From Methanolobus sp. (lineage in GTDB: Archaea > Halobacteriota > Methanosarcinia > Methanosarcinales > Methanosarcinaceae), in assembly GCF_016278385.1 (NCBI RefSeq), contig NZ_JADQBY010000014.1, forward strand, positions 124,001 to 188,000: DNA of 64,000 nucleotides, written 5' to 3'. Below are positions 37,827-46,477 of the stretch, piece by piece (positions within the stretch are counted from its first letter, which is position 1; every line of letters begins with the position of its first letter). The position numbers and the translations under genes are program-made. The notes under the pieces are model-generated. The model was given only the letters and a program-made list of their open reading frames with translations, did not search any database and was not told the origin of the DNA.

Positions 37827-38656
37827 ACGAAATAGCAGAAGACACGGAAATGGTTCCGGCAGTTGACATTGCTCCGGTAGCTGGCATTTTATCGCCATTC
37901 ACCATCGACCCTGCTTTTGTTGAGACTTTAAGGGAGCTGGGTGTCGATGAAGCTCTCCTTGAGTTCCCCGATGATGTACTCAGCGAACCCGTGGAGATTC
38001 TCATGAATCTTGCAAAGGATGGTGCCATCAATCCATGGGAAATTGATATTGTAAATGTTACTGACATGTTCCTTGAACGCATTGAAGTTATGCAGATGCT
38101 GGATCTTCGTATTTCCGGCAGGACACTTCTTTATGCAGCCATCCTTCTGCGCATGAAATCCACGGGGATAGTCCAGGAAGTAGAGGAAGAAGATTGCTTT
38201 GAAATGTTTGACTCCGAACTGGATTTCTATGAAGTGGACGAGTATCCGATGCCAAAATTCCCCATCCGCCGCAGGGCTACACGTCCGGTGACTCTTCATG
38301 AACTGATTGTGGAGCTGCGCAAGGCTGAGAAAGTCGAAACCCGCAGAAAGGATCGCAGTGTTTATCGCAGACTGGAAGAAAGATCTGCAGTGACAACGGA
38401 TGAGGTTCTTGGTATTGCCCACGAAGAAGACATACTTGGGCGTGTCAGGGATATGGAAGCAATGCTTAATGAGTCGTTTAAGGAATGTGAACGTGTCGTT
38501 TTTTCTGACCTAATGACCGATGACAGGTCTGAGAATATTATGACCTATGTCTCATTGTTGTTCCTTGCAACTGATAAAAAAGTCTGGCTAGCGCAGAAGG
38601 AACTATTCGGTGAATTATATGTTTATCCATTTGCTCCGGCTCTCGAGGCTGTTTAA
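37823..38656 (+). CDS. scpA: Segregation and condensation protein A (kleisin)
   Basis: Kleisin subunit that bridges SMC heads, 277 residues. After about 40 residues it shows the ScpA pattern EPVEILMNLAKDGAINPWEI and RISGRTLLYAAILLRMKS. A charged middle and a C-terminal winged-helix region (MTYVSLLFLATDKKVWLAQ, LFGELYVYP) follow. It starts with TTG at 37823, overlapping the smc stop by four bases. scpB follows 17 bases after the stop. Confidence 0.92.
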   Translation: MNEIAEDTEMVPAVDIAPVAGILSPFTIDPAFVETLRELGVDEALLEFPDDVLSEPVEILMNLAKDGAINPWEIDIVNVTDMFLERIEVMQMLDLRISGRTLLYAAILLRMKSTGIVQEVEEEDCFEMFDSELDFYEVDEYPMPKFPIRRRATRPVTLHELIVELRKAEKVETRRKDRSVYRRLEERSAVTTDEVLGIAHEEDILGRVRDMEAMLNESFKECERVVFSDLMTDDRSENIMTYVSLLFLATDKKVWLAQKELFGELYVYPFAPALEAV

Positions 38657-38673
38657 GGGGTGCATTGCCAATT

Positions 38674-39792
38674 ATGAGTAACAGTGTGAGTGACAGGGAA
38701 GTTATCGAAGCAGCGCTTTTTGCAGCAGGGGGCGCAATTGATGCGTTAACCTTAGGAAAACTTGTAGGCAAGTCAAAGAAACATGTTATTTCTGTTGCCC
38801 TTGATCTTATGAATGAGTATGATTCAAGGGAAACCGGTCTTGAGATTATAGACCTTGGTGAACGTTATGTTATGCAGGTGAAGCCAAAGTATACTGATAT
38901 GGTAAGGTCATTTGCTCCAAAGGAACTGAGTGCACCCATGCTGCGGACGCTTTCAATGATCGCGTATCATCAACCGCTTATCCAATCAGATCTTGTGGAT
39001 ATGAGGGGAAATTCCGCTTATGATCACATAAGGGAGCTGAAGGAAAGGGGACTTGTGGAGGCAGTGCCGCACGGAAGGACAAAGATGCTTCGCACCACAT
39101 CATTGTTTGCAGATTACTTCGGTCTTGATTCCAATGATCCTGATCTTGTAAAGAAAAAGATCGTTGAGCTTTCACGTCTTCAGAGTGGACAGAGTGGCCT
39201 TAACAAGTGGCTTGGCAGGAGATTTATTGGTGTCACTCCAATGTATGAGTCTCTTATGGAAATGTGCGGCATAAGGGAATACAAAGTTATCAATGCTTAC
39301 GACCCTACAGAAGAAGAACTGGATGAGCTTGAGGATGTTTATAAACTGATAATCTCCACAGGCTATCTGGAAAAGGTAAGTAAACACTATGATGGAGAAA
39401 TAGTTGAAGTAAGCTCAACTACATTCGATGACCTGATTGACTCGATCAAACTTCTTGAGGGTATAGGTGATCATGAAAGGGCGGAGTCGAGTATTAGTCT
39501 GGTGACGGACCTTAAGGAAAGATATACATCAAAGGCTCTTGTCATAAGCAAGAAAGTTCAGCCTGCCACAGAGATGGTTGCGCGCATTGTAAGTGATTTA
39601 CGACTAGGCGTGTCATCCACGGGAATTGTAATAGCTCCTGACTATGGTACATCTACAGATGGTGTTGATGTTTCAGAAGGAGCCGACATACTGATACCTA
39701 CTCACAGGAACATGGATGGTGACCTGCTAGACCGGGTATGCAGCAAATACGATGCTGTTATAGAAGGACTGAAGAAGCTGGAAGATAGTTGA
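38674..39792 (+). CDS. scpB: Segregation and condensation protein B, long form
   Basis: Partner of ScpA and SMC, with tandem winged-helix domains. Residues 1-200 match ScpB (VIEAALFAAGGAI, LRTLSMIAYHQPLIQSDLVDMRG, ELKERGLVEAVPHGRTKML, TTSLFADYFGL). ATG 38674 is preferred; an in-frame TTG nine bases upstream almost abuts the AAGGGGTG site. At 372 residues it is much longer than bacterial ScpB (about 200). The extra C-terminal part begins near ITSTGYLEKV-like sequence and ends with IVIAPDYGTSTDGVDV and ADILIPTHRN. I do not recognise that extension. Confidence 0.9.
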   Translation: MSNSVSDREVIEAALFAAGGAIDALTLGKLVGKSKKHVISVALDLMNEYDSRETGLEIIDLGERYVMQVKPKYTDMVRSFAPKELSAPMLRTLSMIAYHQPLIQSDLVDMRGNSAYDHIRELKERGLVEAVPHGRTKMLRTTSLFADYFGLDSNDPDLVKKKIVELSRLQSGQSGLNKWLGRRFIGVTPMYESLMEMCGIREYKVINAYDPTEEELDELEDVYKLIISTGYLEKVSKHYDGEIVEVSSTTFDDLIDSIKLLEGIGDHERAESSISLVTDLKERYTSKALVISKKVQPATEMVARIVSDLRLGVSSTGIVIAPDYGTSTDGVDVSEGADILIPTHRNMDGDLLDRVCSKYDAVIEGLKKLEDS

Positions 39793-39856
39793 AAAATAGA
39801 AGAAATACCCAAAAATTCCTTGTTACTTTTTTCATTTTATGCTATCTTTAAATACT

Positions 39857-39886
39857 TATATAAACAAGGGGGTATAAGTTTATATA
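39857..39886 (+). promoter_or_regulatory. Promoter region of tbp with facing TATA-like boxes
   Basis: TATATAAAC (39857-39865) and GTTTATATA (39878-39886) form a perfect 9-base inverted repeat around AAGGGGGTATAA, about 50-80 bases before the tbp start. Either arm could serve as a TATA box. Binding of TBP to both arms, giving autoregulation, is an inference. Confidence 0.5.
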
Positions 39887-39934
39887 CTGAATTGTTGAAT
39901 ATAACCAACCTGCTTTAAATATGAGGATTATACT

Positions 39935-40486
39935 ATGTCAGATTATAACATCAAAATTGAAAATGTGGTTGCATCTACCAAACTTGCAGAGGAGTTCGAT
40001 CTTACAAAGATAGAAGCTGAATTTGAGGGTGCGGAATATAACAAACAGAAGTTCCCTGGTCTTGTTTATCGTGTTACTGACCCAAAAGCTGCATTTTTGG
40101 TATTTACTTCCGGTAAGGTGGTATGTACTGGTGCAAAGAATGTAGCTGATGTTCATACTGTCATAGGCAACATGGCCAAAAAACTTAATGGAATTGGAAT
40201 GAAAACAATTGCTGACCCTGAGATAACTGTGCAGAACATTGTGGCATCTGCAGATCTTAAGGCAGTACTGAATCTCAATGCTATTGCAATTGGCCTTGGT
40301 CTTGAGAACATCGAATATGAGCCAGAACAGTTCCCTGGTCTTGTTTACCGTATCGATGATCCTAAGGTCGTAGTGCTTATTTTCAGTTCCGGAAAGCTTG
40401 TGGTCACCGGCGGAAAATCCCCTGAAAACTGTGAACAGGGTGTTGAAGTCGTAAGGCAGCAGCTTGACAGCATGGGTCTGCTTTAA
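39935..40486 (+). CDS. tbp: TATA-box-binding protein
   Basis: General transcription initiation factor, 183 residues, the standard archaeal length. Two direct repeats of about 90 residues are visible: [18 protein letters not shown] / [37 protein letters not shown] / [18 protein letters not shown], and [10 protein letters not shown] / [10 protein letters not shown]. It lies 142 bases after scpB behind its own promoter, and a glycosyltransferase gene follows after 26 bases. Confidence 0.98.
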   Translation: MSDYNIKIENVVASTKLAEEFDLTKIEAEFEGAEYNKQKFPGLVYRVTDPKAAFLVFTSGKVVCTGAKNVADVHTVIGNMAKKLNGIGMKTIADPEITVQNIVASADLKAVLNLNAIAIGLGLENIEYEPEQFPGLVYRIDDPKVVVLIFSSGKLVVTGGKSPENCEQGVEVVRQQLDSMGLL

Positions 40487-40512
40487 GGCCTATTATTTAC
40501 ATTTTTGATGCA

Positions 40513-41433
40513 ATGACAAATGATAATGTCTGCATTTTGTTACCTGCTCTAAACGAAGAGGCTACCATCGGTCAGGTCATCAGGGACTTTCGCTTAGAAG
40601 GCTTTGACAATGTACTTGTTATAGATGGCAACAGCAAGGACAGGACACGTGAGATTGCAGAAGCCGAAGGTGCCAGGGTTGTAGTTCAGACCGGGAAGGG
40701 CAAAGGACAGGCAATAAAACAGGCATTTGAACTTATAGATGAAGAATACATCGTTATGGCAGATGGCGATGGTACCAATCTTGCAAAAGATATCCATGCG
40801 GTACTCAACCCTGTTCTTGAAGGGAAAGCTGACCATGTCATGGGAAACAGATTAGTGGACTATGAGAAAGGGGCATTTACCAGGCTTAACCTATTCGGCA
40901 ACAAAATAATCAACAAGATGTTTGGGCTGGCCTATGGCGTGTGGCTTGAAGATATTCTTACTGGATACAGGGCTTTTAACAAAAAGGCTATCAAATCATT
41001 TGAATTGAAAAAATTAGGATTTGAGATCGAATCTGAAATTACGATCGAGAGTGTTAAGAAAGATCTGAGGATATTAGAAGTTCCTACTACTTACCTTGCA
41101 AGGCATACCGAGGGAGCCACCAAGTTAAATCCTCTTAAAGATGGTTTCAGGATTGGTTCTACCATTTATAAAATGGCACGGCTTCACAATCCTATGTTCT
41201 ATTTTGGCATAATTGGTGGGATTTTCATTGTATCTGGACTGATAGTTGGTACTTATGTTGTAATACAGTGGTTCCAGGGAGTTACCCGCATACCTATGAG
41301 CATTCTTACTACTCTTCTTATCATAGCAGGTTTCCAGATGTTCGTTTTTGGAATGTTGAGTGACCTTGTGGTAACCCTTCACAGGGAAAACATGCGTATG
41401 CTCAGGGTGCTAAGTGAAGATAAGAAGAAATAA
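40513..41433 (+). CDS. Family 2 glycosyltransferase, membrane-anchored
   Basis: A 306-residue GT-A type enzyme resembling dolichyl-phosphate sugar synthases. The nucleotide-sugar site shows LLPALNEEATIGQVI, VIDGNSKDRT and a DxD-like MADGDGTNLAKDI. The acceptor side shows NRLVDYEKGAFT and LEDILTGYRAFNKKA. Two membrane helices at about 230-255 and 262-285 (PMFYFGIIGGIFIVSG, SILTTLLIIAGFQMFVFGM) hold it to the inner face of the membrane. A role in protein N-glycosylation or lipid-linked glycan synthesis is likely; the exact sugar cannot be read. The start at 40513 is an ATG with no strong ribosome site. Confidence 0.9.
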   Translation: MTNDNVCILLPALNEEATIGQVIRDFRLEGFDNVLVIDGNSKDRTREIAEAEGARVVVQTGKGKGQAIKQAFELIDEEYIVMADGDGTNLAKDIHAVLNPVLEGKADHVMGNRLVDYEKGAFTRLNLFGNKIINKMFGLAYGVWLEDILTGYRAFNKKAIKSFELKKLGFEIESEITIESVKKDLRILEVPTTYLARHTEGATKLNPLKDGFRIGSTIYKMARLHNPMFYFGIIGGIFIVSGLIVGTYVVIQWFQGVTRIPMSILTTLLIIAGFQMFVFGMLSDLVVTLHRENMRMLRVLSEDKKK

Positions 41434-41887
41434 CAGTTGTTTAATTTATGTTTTTGTTCTTTCATAACTAATTGGTTAGCAAGTATTGCAAAAATAGCAT
41501 TTAGTCCTGTTGTATCGACAATTGATAGGTCAATAGTCGCTTCCTTCTCAACAATACATGTTTTTCGGTATATTTGCTTTCATATTTTAAATTCGGACCT
41601 GATTCATATACTCTTGTTTTTGAAGCAAAAAACAAATCAAAACAAGTGTAAAACAAAACAACTTTATTTGTTTTGAATTAAAGTAAATCTTCGTACTGTC
41701 CATGCTTGTTATGTGTAGTGTGCCCATTGTATCTGTTTTCTATCATATGCTATGGCGTGTATTGTCATACACGGGGTGCTATTTTTCATTTAATAAAGTT
41801 AACTTGATTTTATCGAAAGTTAATTTTTCGACAACTATTATATACGATTTAGTTCTACTAGGGTACATCAAACTCTGAGGTATAAAT
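41434..41887. other. Intergenic region upstream of thiC
   Basis: About 450 AT-rich bases with poly-A/CAAAA-type tracts at 41620-41680 and no convincing gene. A TATA-like TTATATACGATT lies near 41838-41849, about 45 bases before thiC. Conserved TPP riboswitch segments (CTGAGA-type loop) were looked for and not found. Confidence 0.5.
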
Positions 41888-43174
41888 ATGACAATAGTAA
41901 CAGATGCAAAAAGTGGTAAGATCACAGAAGAGATGAAGATCGTTGCAGCAAATGAGAACAAAGACCCTGAATACATCAGGCGTGGAATTGCTGCAGGAAG
42001 GATTGTAATCCCTATGACCCCATACAGGGACATCAAACTCTGTGGTATTGGTGAAGGACTCAGGACAAAGGTCAATGCATCCATCGGCGCATCATCAGAT
42101 ATCGTTGATGTAGATATGGAAGTTACAAAGGCAAAGGCAGCAGAAGCAGCAGGTGCAGACACACTTATGGAGCTCGGTACCGGTGGGGATTTCCTTGGTA
42201 TCAGGAAACAGGTATGTGACGCAATTTCCCTTTCAGTAGGTTCAGTACCTCTTTACCAGGCATTCATCACCGCAGCAAAGAGAGATGGTTCTATTGTCCA
42301 CATGACAGAGGACGACCTATGGAGTGCAACCGAAGAGCAGGCAAAGCTCGGTACAAATTTCATGGCTATCCACACAGGTGTCAACAACATTGTCCTTGAC
42401 AGACTGAAGGCACACGGCAGATACGGTGGCCTTTGCTCCCGTGGCGGTGCATTCATGAGTACCTGGATGCTCCACAATGAGAAGGAAAACCCACTTTATG
42501 AAAACTTCGACTATCTTTGTGAGATTCTCAAGGAACACGAAGTTACCCTTTCAACAGGTAATGGAATGCGCGCAGGTGCAATCGCCGATGCAACCGACAG
42601 GGCACAAGTTCAGGAGCTCATCATCAACTCTGAATGTGCACAAAAAGCACACGATAAATACGACCTTCAGGTAATCGTAGAAGGTCCAGGTCACGTACCA
42701 CTCGACGAGGTTGAAATGAACGTTAAGCTCATGAAATCAATGAGTGGTGGGAAACCATTCTACATGCTCGGTCCTCTGGTATCTGACATCGGTGCAGGCC
42801 GTGACCATATCGTAACAGCTATCGGTGCAGCAACTTCCGCAGCAGCAGGCTGTGACTTCCTCTGCTACGTAACGCCAGCAGAGCACCTTGCACTTCCAAA
42901 CCTTGAAGATGTTATAGAGGGTGTCAAGACATCAAGGATTGCAGCTCACGTTGGTGACATGGTAAAGAACAAGGAAAGCCGTGACTGGGATCTTGCAATG
43001 GGCAGGGCACGCAGAGATCTTGACTGGGAAAAGCAGTTCGGTCTTGCACTCGATCCGGAACTCGCAAGAAAAGTCAGAACCGAGAGAGCCTCAGCAGACG
43101 AAGATGCATGTACAATGTGCGGTGACTTCTGCGCACTTAAAATCGTGAACAAGAGCTTTAACCTCGCAAAATAA
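41888..43174 (+). CDS. thiC: Phosphomethylpyrimidine synthase
   Basis: Radical SAM enzyme turning aminoimidazole ribotide into hydroxymethylpyrimidine phosphate for thiamine; 428 residues. It shows EYIRRGIAAGRIVIP, MELGTGGDF, GNGMRAGAIADATDRAQ, EGPGHVPLDEVEMN and YVTPAEHLALP. The C-terminal cysteine cluster CTMCGDFCA (C-x2-C-x4-C) is the ThiC type of iron-sulfur site. ATG 41888 has GAGGT seven bases upstream. Codon use is noticeably richer in C-ending codons than its neighbours, as in a well-expressed gene. It stands alone, with a terminator at its end. Confidence 0.97.
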   Translation: MTIVTDAKSGKITEEMKIVAANENKDPEYIRRGIAAGRIVIPMTPYRDIKLCGIGEGLRTKVNASIGASSDIVDVDMEVTKAKAAEAAGADTLMELGTGGDFLGIRKQVCDAISLSVGSVPLYQAFITAAKRDGSIVHMTEDDLWSATEEQAKLGTNFMAIHTGVNNIVLDRLKAHGRYGGLCSRGGAFMSTWMLHNEKENPLYENFDYLCEILKEHEVTLSTGNGMRAGAIADATDRAQVQELIINSECAQKAHDKYDLQVIVEGPGHVPLDEVEMNVKLMKSMSGGKPFYMLGPLVSDIGAGRDHIVTAIGAATSAAAGCDFLCYVTPAEHLALPNLEDVIEGVKTSRIAAHVGDMVKNKESRDWDLAMGRARRDLDWEKQFGLALDPELARKVRTERASADEDACTMCGDFCALKIVNKSFNLAK

Positions 43175-43198
43175 TGCCGCAGGCATTATTTTCTTCTT
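43168..43198 (+). terminator. Terminator overlapping the thiC stop codon
   Basis: AAAATAATGCC (43168-43178) and GGCATTATTTT (43182-43192) form a perfect 11-pair stem with a GCA loop, followed by T-rich sequence. The stem contains the thiC stop codon. Confidence 0.8.
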
Positions 43199-43498
43199 TT
43201 TATTTTTCTTCCGTTATCTCGATTTTAGAGTGATAATTGTCTTTTCAGTGAGTATTCTCATTTTGGAGTATATGCTTAGTAATCTCTTCTGGGACTATAA
43301 TGCTCCGCAAAGGCTTGTTCCTCCTTTTTACTTAATGTTATGGTTTATATTCATTCTCTAAAAGTACAGCTAAGAACATCATTTTCAAAACAATCACTTC
43401 GCATGTATTTTTATGTTGTCTTATCTTTAGTTGTAATTGTTCAATATATCCGAATCTCCAGAGTATATATTTATATCAAAACTTACTAAAATCATCTT
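43199..43498. other. Intergenic region with promoter for the SAM hydrolase-family gene
   Basis: No gene is seen. A strong TATA-like ATATATTTATATC lies at about 43464-43477. Its distance to the ATG at 43499 leaves almost no leader. Confidence 0.5.
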
Positions 43499-44278
43499 AT
43501 GGCAATAATCACTCTCACAACGGATTTTGGTTCACTCTATCCTGCAGCTATGAAGGGGATCATACTCCGCATAGATCCTGCTGCAACAATTGTTGACATT
43601 ACTCATTCAATACCACCTACAAATATTCAGTCCGGTGCATTTGCGTTGTACTCTGTTGTCAGTCATTTTCCTATGGGTACAATACATGTTGCTGTAATCG
43701 ATCCTGGGGTGGGCACAGATCGAAAGGCTATTGTTGTACGTGCTGGGGGTCAGTATTTTGTCGGTCCGGACAATGGCTTGCTCATACCTGCTGCAACATT
43801 TCTTGGGAACTTGGAAGTCTATGAAATAAAATCAGAGCTGATACCTGATGAAGTGTCTTCAACGTTCCATGGAAGGGATATTTTTGCTCCGGTGGCCGCA
43901 TATCTCTCAAAGGGGATGGATCTGAAAAAGATTGGTCGGATTGCTGATGAATATGTTAATCTTGATTTTTCAGGGTATATGATACAGAAAGATTACATCA
44001 AAACAAAAGTGATCTATATCGATGAGTTTGGCAACCTGGTTACTAATATTCCGGAAGGAAATTTCGTTAAAAGTTTGCATCAGGGTGCTGTCCTCTCAAT
44101 TGCAGGAAGGCAAATGCCATTTTTCAAGACGTATGGTGAAGTTCCAAAGGGGACGTTGTTGTCACTAATAGGAAGCCACGGTTTTTTTGAGATAGCAGTA
44201 AATCATGGAAGTGCTTCTAAATTGCTGCACTTGAATAACGGCAATGAAATAACAATAGGAATTATCAGCAATGACTGA
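43499..44278 (+). CDS. S-adenosylmethionine hydroxide adenosyltransferase family protein (DUF62)
   Basis: A 259-residue protein of the family that hydrolyses SAM to adenosine and methionine, related to fluorinases. It has ITLTTDFG at the N-terminus, VDITHSIPP, VIDPGVGTDRKAI, VGPDNGLL and STFHGRDIFAPVAA in family order. The C-terminal domain has VIYIDEFGNLVTNI. The SAM-hydrolase role comes from family knowledge. No ribosome site precedes the ATG, and the TATA box is about 25 bases away, so the mRNA may be leaderless. Confidence 0.92.
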   Translation: MAIITLTTDFGSLYPAAMKGIILRIDPAATIVDITHSIPPTNIQSGAFALYSVVSHFPMGTIHVAVIDPGVGTDRKAIVVRAGGQYFVGPDNGLLIPAATFLGNLEVYEIKSELIPDEVSSTFHGRDIFAPVAAYLSKGMDLKKIGRIADEYVNLDFSGYMIQKDYIKTKVIYIDEFGNLVTNIPEGNFVKSLHQGAVLSIAGRQMPFFKTYGEVPKGTLLSLIGSHGFFEIAVNHGSASKLLHLNNGNEITIGIISND

Positions 44279-44323
44279 TTCTAAATCCTTTAATAGTTCT
44301 TTTTATTCACATTATGGGGATGC

Positions 44324-45388
44324 TTACATCCATTCGTAATGTTGCGCAACTTCCATATTAAAGTTATACATAAGGCTGTTTTCGACATAACCAAAGAAAA
44401 GGCATTTATCGCAATTATGTGCCGTATCTTTCCTGAGCTTCTTTGTCTTCTGCCATACATTTCCAATTCCCTCGCGGATATTACCTATTGGATTACGGTG
44501 TATCCTGCAGTTCTCAATACTTCCGTCTGCGGTTACGTCAAGTATAATGTCATTGGCGTGACAGACAAACTCTGTCTTTAGATCCCTTACCATCTTCAGG
44601 TATGTGTAGGAATTGATGATGGGATAACCTTCTTTCTTCATTGCGATGATCCTGTCCACAGTCTTGCGATATTTGTCGGTATCTCTGATACCCATATTTT
44701 CCCATGTGTCTTTGTCTATTCCCTGGAATTCGTACATGGGTTCAAATGATATCTTAACATCCATGTCCTTTGCCATGGTGATTAGCTCTTCAATATCATC
44801 CAGATTTTTGCCACTGATCACGCAATTCATCAGCAGTGGGTTTTTGATTATGCTTTTTGCTTTAATTATTCCTGGCATAATCTTTTCAAGGCTTACTCCT
44901 CTGATGTCTTTGTAGCTTGAAGTTCCGTCTACAGATATTGAGAGGTAGTCAAGGTTTTCCAGTTCATCTGCTCTTTTTTCTAATAGGAGTCCGTTGGTAA
45001 TGAGGGAAGTGACCATGCCGAGTTCCTTTGCGTGGGCCAGTATTTCAGGCAGGTCCTCTCTTAGGAGGGGTTCCACTGTCCATGCGTTGTAAACCAGTAT
45101 TCCGAAAGCTCTTGCGTCTTCCAGTAGCTTGAAGACATCATTAAGTTCCATCTCTTTGCCTTCGTTTTTCCAGTAGTCACAAAAAGAGCATTTCATGTTA
45201 CATCTGGAGTTAATGGCATGGGACAATACAAAGGGACGTTTTCTTATCCGCATCTGCCAGACTGCTTTTGCAGCAATAAGAGGGGAATATTTTGCCATGG
45301 TGTTCTCATCCGTTTTTACTTGCTCTATCACTTTCTCTTTTATATATCTTGGTCTTGCAAACCCAGGTGATGTAATACGATTATTCAT
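44324..45388 (-). CDS. Radical SAM protein with C-terminal cysteine cluster
   Basis: A 354-residue enzyme. The cluster motif CNMKCSFCDYW (C-x3-C-x2-C) starts near residue 63 after a basic amphipathic N-terminus. SLITNGLLL, LDYLSISVDG and SFEPMYEFQG mark the barrel. The C-terminal part has Cys residues in FVCHAND, NCRIHRNPIGNI and HNCDKCLFFGY, an auxiliary (SPASM-like) cluster with a 'GN-R-G-G--W' segment. This family layout covers peptide- and lipid-modifying enzymes; the substrate cannot be assigned. The first ATG (45388) is kept. An internal ATG at 45298 preceded by GGATGAG is a possible alternative. Confidence 0.85.
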   Translation of the reverse strand: MNNRITSPGFARPRYIKEKVIEQVKTDENTMAKYSPLIAAKAVWQMRIRKRPFVLSHAINSRCNMKCSFCDYWKNEGKEMELNDVFKLLEDARAFGILVYNAWTVEPLLREDLPEILAHAKELGMVTSLITNGLLLEKRADELENLDYLSISVDGTSSYKDIRGVSLEKIMPGIIKAKSIIKNPLLMNCVISGKNLDDIEELITMAKDMDVKISFEPMYEFQGIDKDTWENMGIRDTDKYRKTVDRIIAMKKEGYPIINSYTYLKMVRDLKTEFVCHANDIILDVTADGSIENCRIHRNPIGNIREGIGNVWQKTKKLRKDTAHNCDKCLFFGYVENSLMYNFNMEVAQHYEWM

Positions 45389-45433
45389 AATGTTAATTCA
45401 TTAAGTATATATACTTCTGATTACGTATCCACA

Positions 45434-45457
45434 AGTGTTACTAAACATTAATATTTT
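45434..45457 (+). promoter_or_regulatory. Shared element upstream of cbiM
   Basis: A 24-base element beginning AGTGTTAC and ending TTAATATTTT, just downstream of a TATA-like GTATATATACTT (about 45405-45416) and 34 bases before cbiM. It matches at 21 of 24 positions the element at 48237-48260 upstream of cbiO. Its GTGTTAC core resembles half-sites reported for archaeal NikR-type nickel regulation, but no second half-site at proper spacing is clear. Confidence 0.6.
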
Positions 45458-45491
45458 CACATTACAACTTATTACATTATGAGGAGTTAAA

Positions 45492-46142
45492 ATGCACATA
45501 CCTGATTCATTTATACCTATGGGCCAGGCAATCATCTACTGGGTCATTGCTCTACCCTTCATATTTCTATCCCTGAAATGGGCAAGAAAAGAACTAGACG
45601 ACATGAAAGTACCAATCCTGGCAGCACTTGCTGCAGGAATTTTTGCCATACAGGCTCTCAACATTCCAATAGGCATGGGTACCAGCGGACATATGGTTGG
45701 CGCTGCACTTGTTGCTATTATATTTGGAAGTCCCATGGCCGGCGTTCTTGTACTAACACTTGTGCTGCTGGTTCAAGGATTTGTCTTTGGTGACGGTGGA
45801 ATAACTACGATGGGTGCAAATATCGTAAACATGGGAGTTATCTCCGGTTTTGTAGGATACTATACATTTGCAGCCCTGAAGAACAAGGCAGGAATAAAAG
45901 CCGCCGCTTTTGTAGGAGCATGGCTTGGATTGTTTGTCTCTGCAATTGCATGTGCCATAGAGATGTATGTCGCAGGCACTTTCCCTCTGGAAGCAGGACT
46001 TGTAGCAATGGGTCTTTATCATCTGATTATAGGATTTGTAGGTGAGGGTCTCATCACTGCCATAGTCATCACTGCCATAGAAAAAGCAAGACCTGATCTG
46101 CTTGACTCATCTGTCACCAGTGCTACAGGGGTGGAGGCATGA
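45492..46142 (+). CDS. cbiM: Cobalt/nickel ECF transporter, substrate-specific membrane component
   Basis: A 216-residue integral membrane protein with about six helices. It starts MHIPDSFIP; the N-terminal Met-His of this family coordinates the metal. The second ligand region [13 protein letters not shown] is also present. It provides specificity in the energy-coupling-factor transporter completed by the next gene and by cbiQ and cbiO on the opposite strand. Sequence alone does not separate Co2+ (CbiM) from Ni2+ (NikM); methanogens need both. A clear ribosome site (GAGGAG) precedes the ATG, and the stop overlaps cbiN. Confidence 0.92.
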   Translation: MHIPDSFIPMGQAIIYWVIALPFIFLSLKWARKELDDMKVPILAALAAGIFAIQALNIPIGMGTSGHMVGAALVAIIFGSPMAGVLVLTLVLLVQGFVFGDGGITTMGANIVNMGVISGFVGYYTFAALKNKAGIKAAAFVGAWLGLFVSAIACAIEMYVAGTFPLEAGLVAMGLYHLIIGFVGEGLITAIVITAIEKARPDLLDSSVTSATGVEA

Positions 46143-46450
46143 GTGTGAATGTCAGCAAAGGTACGAATATGAAATTCCTGTATGCGGGAATTGCAATTGC
46201 TTTACTTATATCTGTCCTTGCGCCATTTTTAGCATCTCCTGATCCTGATGGTCTGGAAAGTGCTGCAGGAAATATCATGGATGAAGCGACATTATCTGAG
46301 ATGGAAACATCTGCTCCTTTCGTGGAATCTCCAATGCCAGACTATGCAATTGAAGGCCAGGGCAAGACAGGTGAAATCCTTGCAATTGTGGCAGGTACTC
46401 TTCTTGTACTGGGAATTAGCTTTGGACTTGGAAAACTCGCAAAGAAATAA
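46139..46450 (+). CDS. cbiN: Cobalt/nickel transporter small subunit (PDGLE domain)
   Basis: A 103-residue protein with two membrane helices (about 12-30 and 80-97) flanking an extracytoplasmic loop. It carries the hallmark [12 protein letters not shown], placing it in the PDGLE/CbiN-NikN group that assists CbiM. The start overlaps the cbiM stop by four bases (ATGA). Only 27 pyrimidine-rich bases separate it from the convergent cbiQ. Confidence 0.88.
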   Translation: MSVNVSKGTNMKFLYAGIAIALLISVLAPFLASPDPDGLESAAGNIMDEATLSEMETSAPFVESPMPDYAIEGQGKTGEILAIVAGTLLVLGISFGLGKLAKK

Positions 46451-46477
46451 TCCTTTCCCTTTTCTTTCTTCCTTTTT

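Noticed and set aside
41700-41887. TPP riboswitch before thiC
   Set aside because: The conserved thi-box segments are absent; only a TATA-like box and a normal ribosome site are seen.
45435-45467. Complete NikR operator upstream of cbiM
   Set aside because: One GTGTTAC half-site is present, but no matching GTAACAC at the expected spacing; kept only as a shared element of unknown regulator.
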